Assembly: GCA_002305235.1 (NCBI GenBank)
Contig: DBQL01000175.1
Span: 1 to 14,970 of the forward strand
Direction of reading: 5' to 3'
Source: Prevotella sp. UBA1395
GTDB taxonomy: Bacteria; Bacteroidota; Bacteroidia; Bacteroidales; Bacteroidaceae
DNA: 14,970 bases
The position numbers were made by a program, and so were the translations under genes. Positions 7,784 through 14,970 of this stretch are shown one piece after another. Each line of letters begins with the position of its first letter. Position 1 is the first letter of the stretch. The notes below the pieces were generated by a model. It ran no database searches. It worked only from the letters and a program-made list of their open reading frames with translations, and was not told where the DNA came from.

Positions 7784-9286
7784 TTACTTAGTTCTGAATT
7801 TATTGATACAGTCGATATAGGCCTCCACCGAGGCTGTCACGATGTCGGTATTGGCGCCGAAGCCATAGTACATATTGCCGTCATACTCCACCTGCATGTG
7901 CACCTTGCCCACGTCGTCGGAGCCTTTGGAGATGGCCTGAATGGTAAATTCCTTCAGCGTCATGTGCTTGTGGATGATTCGTTTGAGGGCACTGATGGCG
8001 GCATCTACCGGACCATTGCCCGACGACGACTCCTCAAACTTCTGGCCTGCAATATCCAATCCGATGCTGGCCACATTGCGCACGCCCTTGCCTGCGGTAA
8101 CCTGAAGATAGTCGAGCTTGACCGAATGGTTGGCGGCAGTGTCCGCGCCCACGAGCATCAACACGTCATCATCGGTGATCTCCTTCTTCTTATCGGCCAA
8201 GTTGAGGAATGCCTGATAGATCTTGTCGAGCTTCTCCTCGTCCTCGATATCCACCCCGTTGACCTGCAAACGGTATTTCAAGGCGGCGCGTCCCGAACGT
8301 GCGGTGAGCACGATCTCGTTGTTGTCGAGACCTATCTCCTTGGGATCGATGATCTCGTATGTCTGCACATTCTTCAGCACGCCGTCCTGATGAATGCCAC
8401 TGGAGTGTGCGAAGGCGTTGCGACCCACAATGGCTTTGTTGGGCTGTACGGGCATATTCATCAGCGATGACACCATACGCGACATGGGATAGATCTTGTG
8501 TGTGTTGATGTTTGTGTCGATATCGAGGTGCTTATGACACTTCAATATCATCGCGATCTCTTCCAAAGAGGTGTTGCCGGCACGCTCTCCGATGCCGTTG
8601 ATCGTGACCTCCACCTGCCGTGCTCCGGCCAAAACGCCGTTCAAGGTATTCGCCGTCGCCATGCCCAAATCGTTATGACAGTGGGTGGAGATGATCGCCT
8701 TGTCGATGTTGTCGACATGCTCTTTGAGATACTTGATCTTCGCTCCATACTCCGTGGGCAGGCAGTAGCCCGTGGTATCGGGTATGTTCACCACCGTGGC
8801 ACCGGCCTTGATGACGGCCTCCACCACTCTTGCGAGATACTCATTGTCGGTCCGTCCGGCGTCCTCGGCATAAAATTCCACGTCCTCCACATATTTCTTG
8901 GCATAGGCCACAGCCTTCACCGCCCGCTCGATGATCTCCTCGGGGGTGGAGTTGAACTTATATTTAATATGGTATTCACTGGTTCCTATGCCGGTGTGAA
9001 TGCGTTTGTGCTTGGCATATTGCAGAGACTCGGCAGCCACATCGATGTCTTTTTCCACGGCGCGCGTCAACGCGCAGATCGTCGGCCACGTCACGGCCTT
9101 GGATATTTCGACCACAGAGTTGAAGTCGCCCGGAGAGGATATGGGGAATCCGGCCTCTATAATGTCCACGCCAAGCAGCTCCAACTGTTTGGCCACTTGA
9201 ATTTTCTCTACCGTGTTCAGCTGACAACCCGGCACCTGTTCGCCGTCTCTGAGGGTCGTGTCAAAAATGTAAAGTCTCTCGCTCAT
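7784..9286 (-). CDS. leuA: 2-isopropylmalate synthase
   Basis: The product is a 500-residue enzyme that condenses acetyl-CoA with 2-oxoisovalerate in the first committed step of leucine synthesis. Residues 1 to about 270 are the TIM barrel, with [12 protein letters not shown] (9-20), metal ligands His202/His204 in THCHND, and [10 protein letters not shown] (231-240). The helical linker has [13 protein letters not shown] (290-302). About residues 375-500 form the C-terminal domain that binds leucine for feedback inhibition in the family. The start [15 protein letters not shown] matches the family. An in-frame ATG 14 codons upstream lies inside the attenuator hairpin and is rejected. It is the first structural gene of the operon, behind a leader peptide and terminator. 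Confidence 0.96.
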   Translation of the reverse strand: MSERLYIFDTTLRDGEQVPGCQLNTVEKIQVAKQLELLGVDIIEAGFPISSPGDFNSVVEISKAVTWPTICALTRAVEKDIDVAAESLQYAKHKRIHTGIGTSEYHIKYKFNSTPEEIIERAVKAVAYAKKYVEDVEFYAEDAGRTDNEYLARVVEAVIKAGATVVNIPDTTGYCLPTEYGAKIKYLKEHVDNIDKAIISTHCHNDLGMATANTLNGVLAGARQVEVTINGIGERAGNTSLEEIAMILKCHKHLDIDTNINTHKIYPMSRMVSSLMNMPVQPNKAIVGRNAFAHSSGIHQDGVLKNVQTYEIIDPKEIGLDNNEIVLTARSGRAALKYRLQVNGVDIEDEEKLDKIYQAFLNLADKKKEITDDDVLMLVGADTAANHSVKLDYLQVTAGKGVRNVASIGLDIAGQKFEESSSGNGPVDAAISALKRIIHKHMTLKEFTIQAISKGSDDVGKVHMQVEYDGNMYYGFGANTDIVTASVEAYIDCINKFRTK

Positions 9287-9312
9287 AATTTTGAATTTAT
9301 CCTTACCAAAAC

Positions 9313-9347
9313 AAAAAAGCCTTCCCACTGTTGGAAGTGGAAAGGCT
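9313..9347 (-). terminator. Attenuator (leader terminator) of the leu operon
   Basis: On the minus strand AGCCTTTCCACT (9347-9336) pairs with AGTGGGAAGGCT (9329-9318) across a 6-nt loop, with all 12 positions paired including one G-U. Six U residues follow (A run 9313-9318). It sits between the leader ORF and leuA, so it must be read through for the operon to be expressed. Its 5' arm is also complementary to a segment of the leader ORF. Confidence 0.88.
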
Positions 9348-9413
9348 CTGTTTTATGTTCATGCCTTAGACATGCACGCACACCTTTTCACTTCCGACTA
9401 CATTCCGCAGTCG
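9333..9413 (-). promoter_or_regulatory. Alternative RNA pairings of the leu attenuator
   Basis: Segment 2 (GGAAGTGAAAAGG on the minus strand, 9395-9383) can pair with CCTTTCCACTTCC (9345-9333), the 5' arm and loop of the terminator, at 12 of 13 positions. This antiterminator is mutually exclusive with the terminator. Upstream, CGACT (9413-9409) pairs with AGTCG (9399-9395) around a 9-nt loop, extendable by a U-G and a U-A pair. That would occupy the edge of segment 2 and act as the 1:2 hairpin. The CGACT arm begins directly after the run of Ile codons, so a ribosome stalled there would mask it and favour the antiterminator. Confidence 0.75.
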
Positions 9414-9455
9414 AATAATAATGGAAATAATAAGGGCGCTATACACGTACATCAT
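9366..9455 (-). CDS. Leader peptide of the branched-chain amino acid operon (29 aa)
   Basis: The frame starts with two ATG codons at 9455-9450 and ends with TAA at 9368-9366, giving 29 residues. Codons 8-14 read Leu-Ile-Ile-Ser-Ile-Ile-Ile, all Ile as ATT. Codons 19-20 are Val-Val, and further Val codons lie at 4, 25, 27 and 29. In total there are six Val, five Ile and two Leu. Size, composition and place before a terminator match the leader peptides of enteric ilv operons. The peptide itself probably has no function; its translation would report charging of branched-chain tRNAs. It begins about 18 nt after the inferred transcription start. No strong Shine-Dalgarno sequence is seen, as usual in this phylum. 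Confidence 0.82.
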   Translation of the reverse strand: MMYVYSALIISIIIRLRNVVGSEKVCVHV

Positions 9456-9478
9456 TGTTTTACTTTTTAATTCGGCTG

Positions 9479-9510
9479 CAAAGATAACACTATTATACGA
9501 AACTAACAAA
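9479..9510 (-). promoter_or_regulatory. Promoter of the leu operon
   Basis: On the minus strand TTTG (9510-9507) and TATCTTTG (9486-9479) are separated by 20 bp, matching the Bacteroidota -33/-7 pattern. Transcription would begin near 9473, just ahead of the leader peptide. Confidence 0.75.
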
Positions 9511-9569
9511 TGATTTGTTACTTTTTTACAACTTTATCTTTCAAACCAACACCATTTGGCGTTTTTCCA

Positions 9570-11093
9570 TTAGAAAGCACTATCAATCGGACCTACGCCG
9601 AAGGGATCGTTGTCGTCTTGGTTGAGGCGCGAGCTGATGATTTCCCCGCCACCGAAATCAGTAGGCAACGGCGCGAGCATGGCATCTTCGGGATTGGTAA
9701 ACCGGGTGTATTGTCCTTGAAAAGAGAGCAGCACATCGCCCGTGGCACCCTTACGATGCTTGGCGATAATGATCTGTGCCTTGCCCCTGAGGTCATTGCC
9801 CTTTTCGTCTTGGTTGATATGATAATACTCCGGGCGATGCACAAACAACACCATGTCGGCATCCTGCTCGATGGCTCCCGACTCACGCAAGTCGCTCAGC
9901 TGCGGCCGTTTGCCGTCGATTCCGTCACGGTTTTCCACGGTACGGTTCAACTGCGACAGGGCGAGAATGGGAATGTTCAGCTCCTTGGCCAACCCCTTGA
10001 GCGAGCGCGAGATGGTCGACACCTCCTCCTGACGGTTGCCGAAGCGCATGCCGTTGGCATTCATCAGCTGCAGGTAATCGATCATGATTACCTCCACGCC
10101 CTTCTCCCTGACGAGTCGGCGGGCCTTGGTGCGCAGCTCAAAGATAGACATGCCCGGCGTGTCGTCGATATATACCGGGGCACCCGTGAGCTTGGCAAGG
10201 TTCTTGTCAAGACGCTCCCACTCGTCGCGTGCCAGCTGTCCGTTCATGATCTTCTTGCCCTCGATCTCACACACATTCGAGATCAGTCGGTCCACCAGCT
10301 GCACGTTGTTCATCTCCAAAGAGAAGAACGCGATGGGAATTCGGTGGTCCACGGCAATGTTCTTGGCTATCGACAGGGCGAACGAGGTCTTGCCCATCGC
10401 GGGTCGCCCGGCGATGATCACAAGGTCACTGCGCTGCCATCCCGATGTCATGTCGTCGAGCTTGGTATATCCGGTGGGAATGCCGGTCAGTCCGTCTGAG
10501 TTGGCCGATGCCTTCTGCAGAATGTCCACAGCCTGCCTGATCACCGGGTCGATCTGCGTATAATCCTGTCGCATATTCTTCTGCGAAAGCTCAAAGAGAC
10601 TGCCCTCGGCCTCCTGCATCAGTTCGTCCACGTCGACCGTGGCATCAAACGCCTTGGTCTCGATGACGCTGGCAAAGGAGATGAGCTGCCGGGCGAGGTA
10701 TTTCTGCTGCAAGATCTTGGCATGATACTCGATGTGTGCCGATGATGCCACGTGGGCGGCGAGGTCCACCACGTATGGCGCGCCGCCCACGTCGTCGAGC
10801 GTGCCCTCCTTTTGCAGCTCGTTGGTCACCGTCATGATGTCCACAGGCGTCTCGCTCATGTTCAGTGTCTGGATGGCGGTGAATATCTTTTGATGATTGG
10901 GTTCGTAAAACGTCTCGGGGCGTACGATCTCCGAGATGACCGAGAAGGCGTCCTTGTCGATCATCAACGCGCCGAGCACCACCTTTTCCACGTCCACGGC
11001 CTGCGGCTGCAGATGGCCGTAAGTGGGATCTATGGGTGCCGCGGCCTTGCGGCGCGAGCGACCCTGATTGCCTGTATTGCTTGTTTCTGGCAT
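9570..11093 (-). CDS. dnaB: Replicative DNA helicase
   Basis: The product is a 507-residue hexameric helicase that unwinds DNA ahead of the replication fork. After a short basic N-terminal extension, about residues 28-130 form the DnaB N-terminal domain that contacts primase. The RecA-like ATPase domain follows, with Walker A GRPAMGKTS (229-237), catalytic Glu260 in FFSLEMN, Walker B VIMIDYLQL (335-343), the sensor segment ALSQLNR, and SDLRESGAIEQDAD (400-413). Length is normal. There is no sign of an intein, which can occur at the ATPase motifs of this family. It lies downstream of the restriction module on the same strand and upstream of the leu promoter. No strong terminator follows it. 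Confidence 0.97.
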   Translation of the reverse strand: MPETSNTGNQGRSRRKAAAPIDPTYGHLQPQAVDVEKVVLGALMIDKDAFSVISEIVRPETFYEPNHQKIFTAIQTLNMSETPVDIMTVTNELQKEGTLDDVGGAPYVVDLAAHVASSAHIEYHAKILQQKYLARQLISFASVIETKAFDATVDVDELMQEAEGSLFELSQKNMRQDYTQIDPVIRQAVDILQKASANSDGLTGIPTGYTKLDDMTSGWQRSDLVIIAGRPAMGKTSFALSIAKNIAVDHRIPIAFFSLEMNNVQLVDRLISNVCEIEGKKIMNGQLARDEWERLDKNLAKLTGAPVYIDDTPGMSIFELRTKARRLVREKGVEVIMIDYLQLMNANGMRFGNRQEEVSTISRSLKGLAKELNIPILALSQLNRTVENRDGIDGKRPQLSDLRESGAIEQDADMVLFVHRPEYYHINQDEKGNDLRGKAQIIIAKHRKGATGDVLLSFQGQYTRFTNPEDAMLAPLPTDFGGGEIISSRLNQDDNDPFGVGPIDSAF

Positions 11094-11112
11094 GTTGTTT
11101 GGTTTAGTCTCG

Positions 11113-11171
11113 CAAATTTACTAATAATAGTTCAAATACCCTTACGATCTCCTATAAGGAAATCAAAGATA
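11113..11171 (-). promoter_or_regulatory. Candidate -7 elements for dnaB
   Basis: Two matches to TAnnTTTG lie upstream of dnaB on the minus strand: TATCTTTG (11171-11164) and TAAATTTG (11120-11113). The second would start transcription about 13 nt before the ATG. Neither has a clear TTTG at the usual distance, so the assignment is tentative. Confidence 0.4.
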
Positions 11172-11220
11172 TTTTTTTCATACATGACGATTGATGAAAG
11201 GTATGCTCATCCGGTGTCGT

Positions 11221-12309
11221 TCATTTCACGACAAAGATGGCATCGGCCATCGTTCTATATTGCTGTTTTTTATATTCAAACTCGATTTCTTTCAAATTTC
11301 CATTGCTAAAGTGGTCTAAATACGCTTTGACAGTCGGCTCAATCAGTTCAAAGGCACGCTTCATTTTCCACGAAGCCGTCATGTCCGCGGTATCGACGAG
11401 AACGAGGAACAGCCAGTTCTCGGCCCCGAATCTCATCTCGCCCTGATGCCCATAAAGCCATTTCATCAGTTCTACCGAATCTCGTCGAGCCTCATCTACA
11501 ATGTGCGCACGTGCCGACTTCAACTCATCCAACACGTGATGCCGGCCGATGTCATGCAGCTTTTCCGTCAAAATATATTTTTGCAACTCGTCTTTGACGT
11601 GGTTGTCTGCAACGATGCCGAGTGCCCTTGCCTTGCGCTTGAGCCATGTCACCTCTTTGGTTCCCAATAATGCCTTGAGCTTTTCCTCCATATATTGTGC
11701 CGGGAAATACGTGACTTTCAAGTCTATGGGGTAACTGTCGATAAAAAAATCTACACTTTTGATCTCTCCGACAGCAGAGACCACCCGACGATGACGTTTG
11801 AACAGTGCCTCGATGAGATATGAAGTCCAATTGTTATACCAACTGGCTTGCACGTAATTCCAAGCATTCTCGCCTATTTCGCCTTGTTTCCCTGTCAGCG
11901 TGGCATAATTACTAATGGTTTTTACATATCTGCTCACCAAGTATTTGTCCAACGAATTGTTTTGGTCTCCACCCCAAGCATAGTGCCTGACCTGATATAA
12001 GTCGGCCTTGAGGCGGTCGTCATCCACACCCATCTCATCATACCACTCATTATCCTTGTCTTTGAGAAATCGGTCTAAAAGACTCATCGGCTCCGGCGAA
12101 TGAAGCAATATCTCATACAGCTCCACATTCCGGTCGGCGAGTTTAGACGATGACAAGACAATATGGTTGTCCGAAACAAATCTCTGCAACTGCTTGCTTC
12201 TGCACACCGCCCGCACTTTCAGCCATAACAACCCGTTGGGATGACGGTTGAACTCATACATGTTTTGTGTCCGGAAAGCCCGGTCCCACTGGTCAAAATC
12301 GGTCTTCAT
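11221..12309 (-). CDS. Putative type II restriction endonuclease (PD-(D/E)XK-like)
   Basis: This 362-residue protein is encoded 11 bp downstream of a DNA adenine methyltransferase gene on the same strand. I do not recognise its specific family. A plausible PD-(D/E)XK nuclease core is visible as VDFFIDSYPIDLKVT (residues 186-200), in which Asp187, Asp196 and Lys198 would be the metal and catalytic residues, with Glu182 nearby. No signal peptide or membrane segment is apparent. Tandem position with a stand-alone methyltransferase is the main reason to call it the cognate endonuclease. The recognition sequence cannot be read from the protein. The gene is visibly AT-richer than dnaB and ispE, suggesting horizontal transfer. 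An uncharacterised accessory protein is the alternative. Confidence 0.65.
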   Translation of the reverse strand: MKTDFDQWDRAFRTQNMYEFNRHPNGLLWLKVRAVCRSKQLQRFVSDNHIVLSSSKLADRNVELYEILLHSPEPMSLLDRFLKDKDNEWYDEMGVDDDRLKADLYQVRHYAWGGDQNNSLDKYLVSRYVKTISNYATLTGKQGEIGENAWNYVQASWYNNWTSYLIEALFKRHRRVVSAVGEIKSVDFFIDSYPIDLKVTYFPAQYMEEKLKALLGTKEVTWLKRKARALGIVADNHVKDELQKYILTEKLHDIGRHHVLDELKSARAHIVDEARRDSVELMKWLYGHQGEMRFGAENWLFLVLVDTADMTASWKMKRAFELIEPTVKAYLDHFSNGNLKEIEFEYKKQQYRTMADAIFVVK

Positions 12310-12320
12310 GCTTCATCCTG

Positions 12321-13376
12321 TCAATTTAAGGTACAGACAAACAATATCTCACTACTCCCTGCCACACTGCCCTTCCCACCTCGTCCGGCAGCATATTGCT
12401 TTCTCTCGATGTCCACTTTCCTATACTGCTCCAGTATGCTCACCATCGTATCGATATCGGGGTAGCTCCTGTCGTTATAGCTCACAAGCCAAGTAGGAAT
12501 TTCCTGCGACCGCTCAAAGAGACATTGCAGGTTGGTCAATGCTTCGCTGTTCTTGTCAAACCCGCTATATCTCCGCGGCTCATAACGTTTTGTACCATTG
12601 ACAAAATTCTTGTCTTTCCAGTATACCACGAATGTTTCCAATAGGTGATAGAACGACTGATAGTCGGCATGACTGTTGCAATAGGGAGGATCAAAATAGG
12701 CCACATCAATATCGTGCAACTCGGGTAGCAGGTCGAGAATATTCTCCTGTCTGCTCACACAGGGTTGGTTGTTGTCAAAAACGGCCTTGTTATACTCGGG
12801 CAGCAGTTCCAAAAACAACTCTTTCAACGGTCTTACCAAACTCCGGTTGCGCTTCACCCTCGCCGGGTCGGCAGCATATACCAATGCCTGCGTATGTGCG
12901 AAATGCCCCATCGTGACTTTTCTTGTCATGCTGCGACACATCACCGTCAGGGCCAACGCCTGTTGATAGGGGTTCGACAACCGTGGCACGTTACTTCTGA
13001 AACTGTCTGCGAAGGCGGCATCGCCGGCTTCGAAAAACAGTCCGCCAAAGAGATTCTCCATGAGGTTATATTGCTCCGGGGCACTGTTCTCGGCAAAGAG
13101 GATGTCCAATGCAGCCGAGTCGAGGGTATAACGGGTATTCTCAACCAATGCCTTGCCTATGAAATAGTTAAAACACAGGAAATCATTGGTCACCACCTTC
13201 TTACCCATCTGCTTCAACATATAGGCGATAGACTGCGACCCGGAGAACGCATCCAAGACCGTCCGGGCATTCTCGGGGATAAACTGCGCTATCCATCCTC
13301 GATGAACATATTTTGCACCCAAGTATTGAGGCTCGGGGAAACGATAGCTTAAATATTCGGCTTCAGGAAACAACAT
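12321..13376 (-). CDS. D12-class N6-adenine DNA methyltransferase, type II modification enzyme
   Basis: This 351-residue enzyme would methylate adenine in a specific DNA site to protect it from the partner nuclease. Family motifs appear in the alpha-class order: motif X QYLGAK (17-22), the SAM-binding motif DAFSGSQS (42-49), an ND pair at 64-65, and the catalytic motif IV DPPYCN (229-234). SYNDRSYPD (299-307) precedes a C-terminal strand typical of the family. The start MLFPEAEYLSY was chosen because the -7 element at 13394-13401 would place transcription near 13387. The ATG at 13430, 18 codons upstream, lies before that point. Methyltransferase first and nuclease second is a protective gene order. 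Confidence 0.88.
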   Translation of the reverse strand: MLFPEAEYLSYRFPEPQYLGAKYVHRGWIAQFIPENARTVLDAFSGSQSIAYMLKQMGKKVVTNDFLCFNYFIGKALVENTRYTLDSAALDILFAENSAPEQYNLMENLFGGLFFEAGDAAFADSFRSNVPRLSNPYQQALALTVMCRSMTRKVTMGHFAHTQALVYAADPARVKRNRSLVRPLKELFLELLPEYNKAVFDNNQPCVSRQENILDLLPELHDIDVAYFDPPYCNSHADYQSFYHLLETFVVYWKDKNFVNGTKRYEPRRYSGFDKNSEALTNLQCLFERSQEIPTWLVSYNDRSYPDIDTMVSILEQYRKVDIERKQYAAGRGGKGSVAGSSEILFVCTLN

Positions 13377-13393
13377 CTGATGAACTTTACTTG

Positions 13394-13401
13394 CAAAGAT
13401 A
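13394..13401 (-). promoter_or_regulatory. Putative -7 element of the restriction-modification operon
   Basis: The minus strand reads TATCTTTG, matching TAnnTTTG. Transcription would begin near 13387, leaving an 11-nt leader before the methyltransferase ATG at 13376. No TTTG is seen at the usual upstream distance. Confidence 0.5.
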
Positions 13402-13522
13402 CCTTTTTTTATGCAAACACGGCAGCCCACCCATAAAAAAACTTATCGGTGAGACTGTAAAAAAATTAATAGGCACATCCATAATTTTTGCATAAGCGCA
13501 TCATGTTTTCATGAGTTTATAT

Positions 13523-13530
13523 TACTTTTG
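13523..13530 (+). promoter_or_regulatory. Putative -7 element of ispE
   Basis: TACTTTTG matches TAnnTTTG and lies 21 bp before the ispE ATG. The -33 TTTG is not found at the usual distance. It faces away from the methyltransferase promoter. Confidence 0.5.
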
Positions 13531-13551
13531 CACCAACCAATACCTTATATT

Positions 13552-14391
13552 ATGCTGACATTCCCTTGTGCCAAAATCAATCTCGGACTGAATATCACGT
13601 CCAAACGCCCCGACGGATACCATAATCTCGAGACCGTGTTCTACCCCATCCCGCTCACCGACGCGCTTGAAATCAAGCACATGGACCCCGACTTCCCCTC
13701 AGACACGCCCTGCGACCTCAAGATCACGGGCAACGCCGTCGACGGCGACGAGCAGAGCAACCTCGTGGTCAGGGCCTACCGGCTCTTGGCCCAAGACTTC
13801 GAGCTGCCGCGCATCCACGCCCATCTCGTCAAGCGCATACCCTCGCAGGCGGGCCTCGGCGGCGGGTCGGCCGACGGTGCGTTCATGATACGCCTGCTCG
13901 ACGAGCGGTTCAGGCTCAACATCGGCATTGCCGAGATGGAGCGCTACGCCGCCCGACTGGGTTCCGACTGCGCGTTCTTCATCACCGCCGAGCCGTCGTT
14001 TGCCACGGGGCGGGGTGAGATTCTCGAGCCGGCCGACGGTCCCAAAGGCAACCTCCACGGCTATCACATCGCCGTGGTGAAGCCCCCCGTGGCGGTGTCT
14101 ACGGCCGAGGCGTTCGCCCACGTGACCTGCCGACAACCCGCCAAGAGCTGTCGCGACATCGTGAGACAGCCCATAGACACATGGAAAGACGAGTTGGTGA
14201 ACGACTTTGAGGCATCGGTATTCCAAGCCCACCCGGTGCTGGCACAGATCAAGCGCAAGCTCTACGACAGCGGGGCGGTATATGCCGCCATGTCGGGCAG
14301 CGGCAGCGCGCTCTATGGCATCTACCGGCACGAGCCGCCGACATTGACAGAGGCGTTCCCCGATTGTTTCACTTTCGGCGCACTGCTCTGA
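13552..14391 (+). CDS. ispE: 4-diphosphocytidyl-2-C-methyl-D-erythritol kinase
   Basis: The product is a 279-residue GHMP-family kinase that phosphorylates CDP-methylerythritol in the non-mevalonate (MEP) route to isoprenoid precursors. The family signatures are in order: AKINLGLNI (7-15, catalytic Lys8), RPDGYHNLETVFYPI, the ATP-binding loop IPSQAGLGGGSADGA, GSDCAFF with the catalytic Asp, and the C-terminal SGSGSALYG loop. The start MLTFPCAKINLGL matches the family and sits 21 bp after the -7 element. The in-frame ATG at 13528 overlaps that element and is rejected. The TGA stop shares a base with the ATG of the downstream Nudix gene, indicating translational coupling. Confidence 0.95.
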   Translation: MLTFPCAKINLGLNITSKRPDGYHNLETVFYPIPLTDALEIKHMDPDFPSDTPCDLKITGNAVDGDEQSNLVVRAYRLLAQDFELPRIHAHLVKRIPSQAGLGGGSADGAFMIRLLDERFRLNIGIAEMERYAARLGSDCAFFITAEPSFATGRGEILEPADGPKGNLHGYHIAVVKPPVAVSTAEAFAHVTCRQPAKSCRDIVRQPIDTWKDELVNDFEASVFQAHPVLAQIKRKLYDSGAVYAAMSGSGSALYGIYRHEPPTLTEAFPDCFTFGALL

Positions 14392-14970
14392 TGACCGACA
14401 ACAGCAACGAGCTATTCCCCGTCGTCGACACCCTCGGGCGGGTGGTGGGACAGGTCTCCCGCGGTCATGCCCACGACGGTTCCATGATTCTCCATCCCGT
14501 GGTGCACCTCCACCTGTTCAACTCGCGAGGCATGCTCTACCTGCAGCGGCGGCCGCTATGGAAAGATATCCAGCCGGGCAAATGGGACACGGCATGCGGC
14601 GGACATGTGGACTATGGCGAGAGCGTGGACGATGCCCTGCGCCGCGAGGTGAGCGAGGAGCTGGGCGTGACCGACTACACGCCGCGTCCCCTCGCCCACT
14701 ATGTCTTCGAGAGCCGTCGCGAGAGAGAGTTTGTATGGGCCTTCGCCACGGTCTACGACGGACCCGTGAGGCCGAGCGAGGCCGAGCTTGACGGCGGACG
14801 CTTCTGGACCCGGCAAGAGATCGAGGACAGCATGGGCAAAGGCATACTGACCCCCAATTTCGAGAACGAATATCGCCGACTGCTGGCCCGCAGCGAACTG
14901 TTCACGCCGGCGCAAGAGCATGGCGACAGACCTGCCGGGAGGTCGTCTTGTCAGGAAAATTCTGAAAAAA
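14391..14970 (+). CDS. Nudix hydrolase, IPP isomerase-like subgroup (3' end beyond window)
   Basis: The frame opens with ATG at 14391-14393, overlapping the ispE stop as TGATG, and stays open for 193 codons to the window edge. The Nudix box GHVDYGESVDDALRREVSEE is followed by LGV and fits the pattern GX5EX7REUXEEXGU, so metal-dependent diphosphate hydrolysis is expected. The N-terminal part (LFPVVDTLGRVVGQVSRG, then VVHLHLFNSRGMLYLQRR) resembles the YfcD/Idi-like branch. In E. coli Idi the catalytic cysteine lies two residues before the His of its VCGH motif. Here the segment is ACGGH, with Cys shifted by one position and Gly at the Idi cysteine position, so isomerase activity is doubtful. 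Coupling to ispE hints at a link with prenyl diphosphates, but the substrate is unknown. Confidence 0.85.
   Translation, partial: MTDNSNELFPVVDTLGRVVGQVSRGHAHDGSMILHPVVHLHLFNSRGMLYLQRRPLWKDIQPGKWDTACGGHVDYGESVDDALRREVSEELGVTDYTPRPLAHYVFESRREREFVWAFATVYDGPVRPSEAELDGGRFWTRQEIEDSMGKGILTPNFENEYRRLLARSELFTPAQEHGDRPAGRSSCQENSEK

Noticed and set aside
9287..9328. Upstream start for LeuA, 14 codons longer
   Set aside because: That ATG lies within the attenuator hairpin. The family start MSERLYIFD fits better.
9548..9563. Possible dnaB terminator hairpin (AACGCC-AAAT-GGTGTT on the minus strand)
   Set aside because: Only six pairs with one G-U, and no U run on the strand where it would be needed.
9510..10499. 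A plus-strand open frame of 329 codons opposite dnaB
   Set aside because: It is antisense to the well-supported dnaB, with no motifs and no start context.
13377..13551. Possible operator repeats for a restriction-modification controller protein between the methyltransferase and ispE
   Set aside because: No controller (C protein) gene is present, and I found no convincing symmetric repeats in this short divergent promoter region.

Overview
The window looks like a chromosomal segment from a member of the Bacteroidota, probably order Bacteroidales and close to Prevotella. The evidence is the repeated Bacteroidota-type -7 element TAnnTTTG (with TTTG about 18-20 bp upstream in the best cases) in front of most transcription units, the near absence of Shine-Dalgarno sequences, and the character of the proteins: a Bacteroidales-style AraC regulator, a GdhA of 445 aa, and a leuA-leuC-leuD-(second leuA-like gene)-leuB cluster. 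The genus is an inference.

Layout, left to right. (1) Positions 1-548, minus strand: N-terminal part of an AraC-family regulator, cut by the window edge. (2) Positions 549-1151: an AT-rich control region with a promoter, a hairpin-plus-T-run terminator (possible small RNA or prematurely terminated leader) and the proximal gdhA promoter. (3) Positions 1152-2489, plus strand: gdhA, ended by a perfect palindromic terminator. (4) Positions 2557-2849: a gene-free stretch with nested direct and inverted repeats. (5) Positions 2850-9510, minus strand: a five-gene branched-chain amino acid operon, leuA, leuC, leuD, a second synthase of the LeuA/citramalate synthase family, and leuB, closed by a terminator downstream of leuB. 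(6) Positions 9570-11093, minus strand: replicative helicase dnaB. (7) Positions 11221-13376, minus strand: a two-gene, AT-richer module of a D12-class adenine methyltransferase and a PD-(D/E)XK-like protein, read as a type II restriction-modification system of unknown specificity. (8) Positions 13552-14970, plus strand: ispE, translationally coupled to a Nudix hydrolase that runs off the window.

The most notable signal is in the leader of the leu operon. Between its promoter and leuA lies a 29-codon leader ORF with six Val, five Ile and two Leu codons. It is followed by a 12-bp terminator hairpin with a U run. A segment inside the leader ORF is complementary (12 of 13 positions) to the 5' arm of the terminator, and another short segment can sequester it. 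This is the 1:2 / 2:3 / 3:4 arrangement of ribosome-mediated transcription attenuation, as in the enteric ilv and leu operons. The Ile/Val-rich leader, with few Leu codons, suggests the operon senses isoleucine and valine. That fits a second synthase making citramalate, which LeuCD and LeuB could convert to 2-oxobutyrate for isoleucine synthesis.

No rRNA, tRNA, CRISPR array or transposase was recognised.
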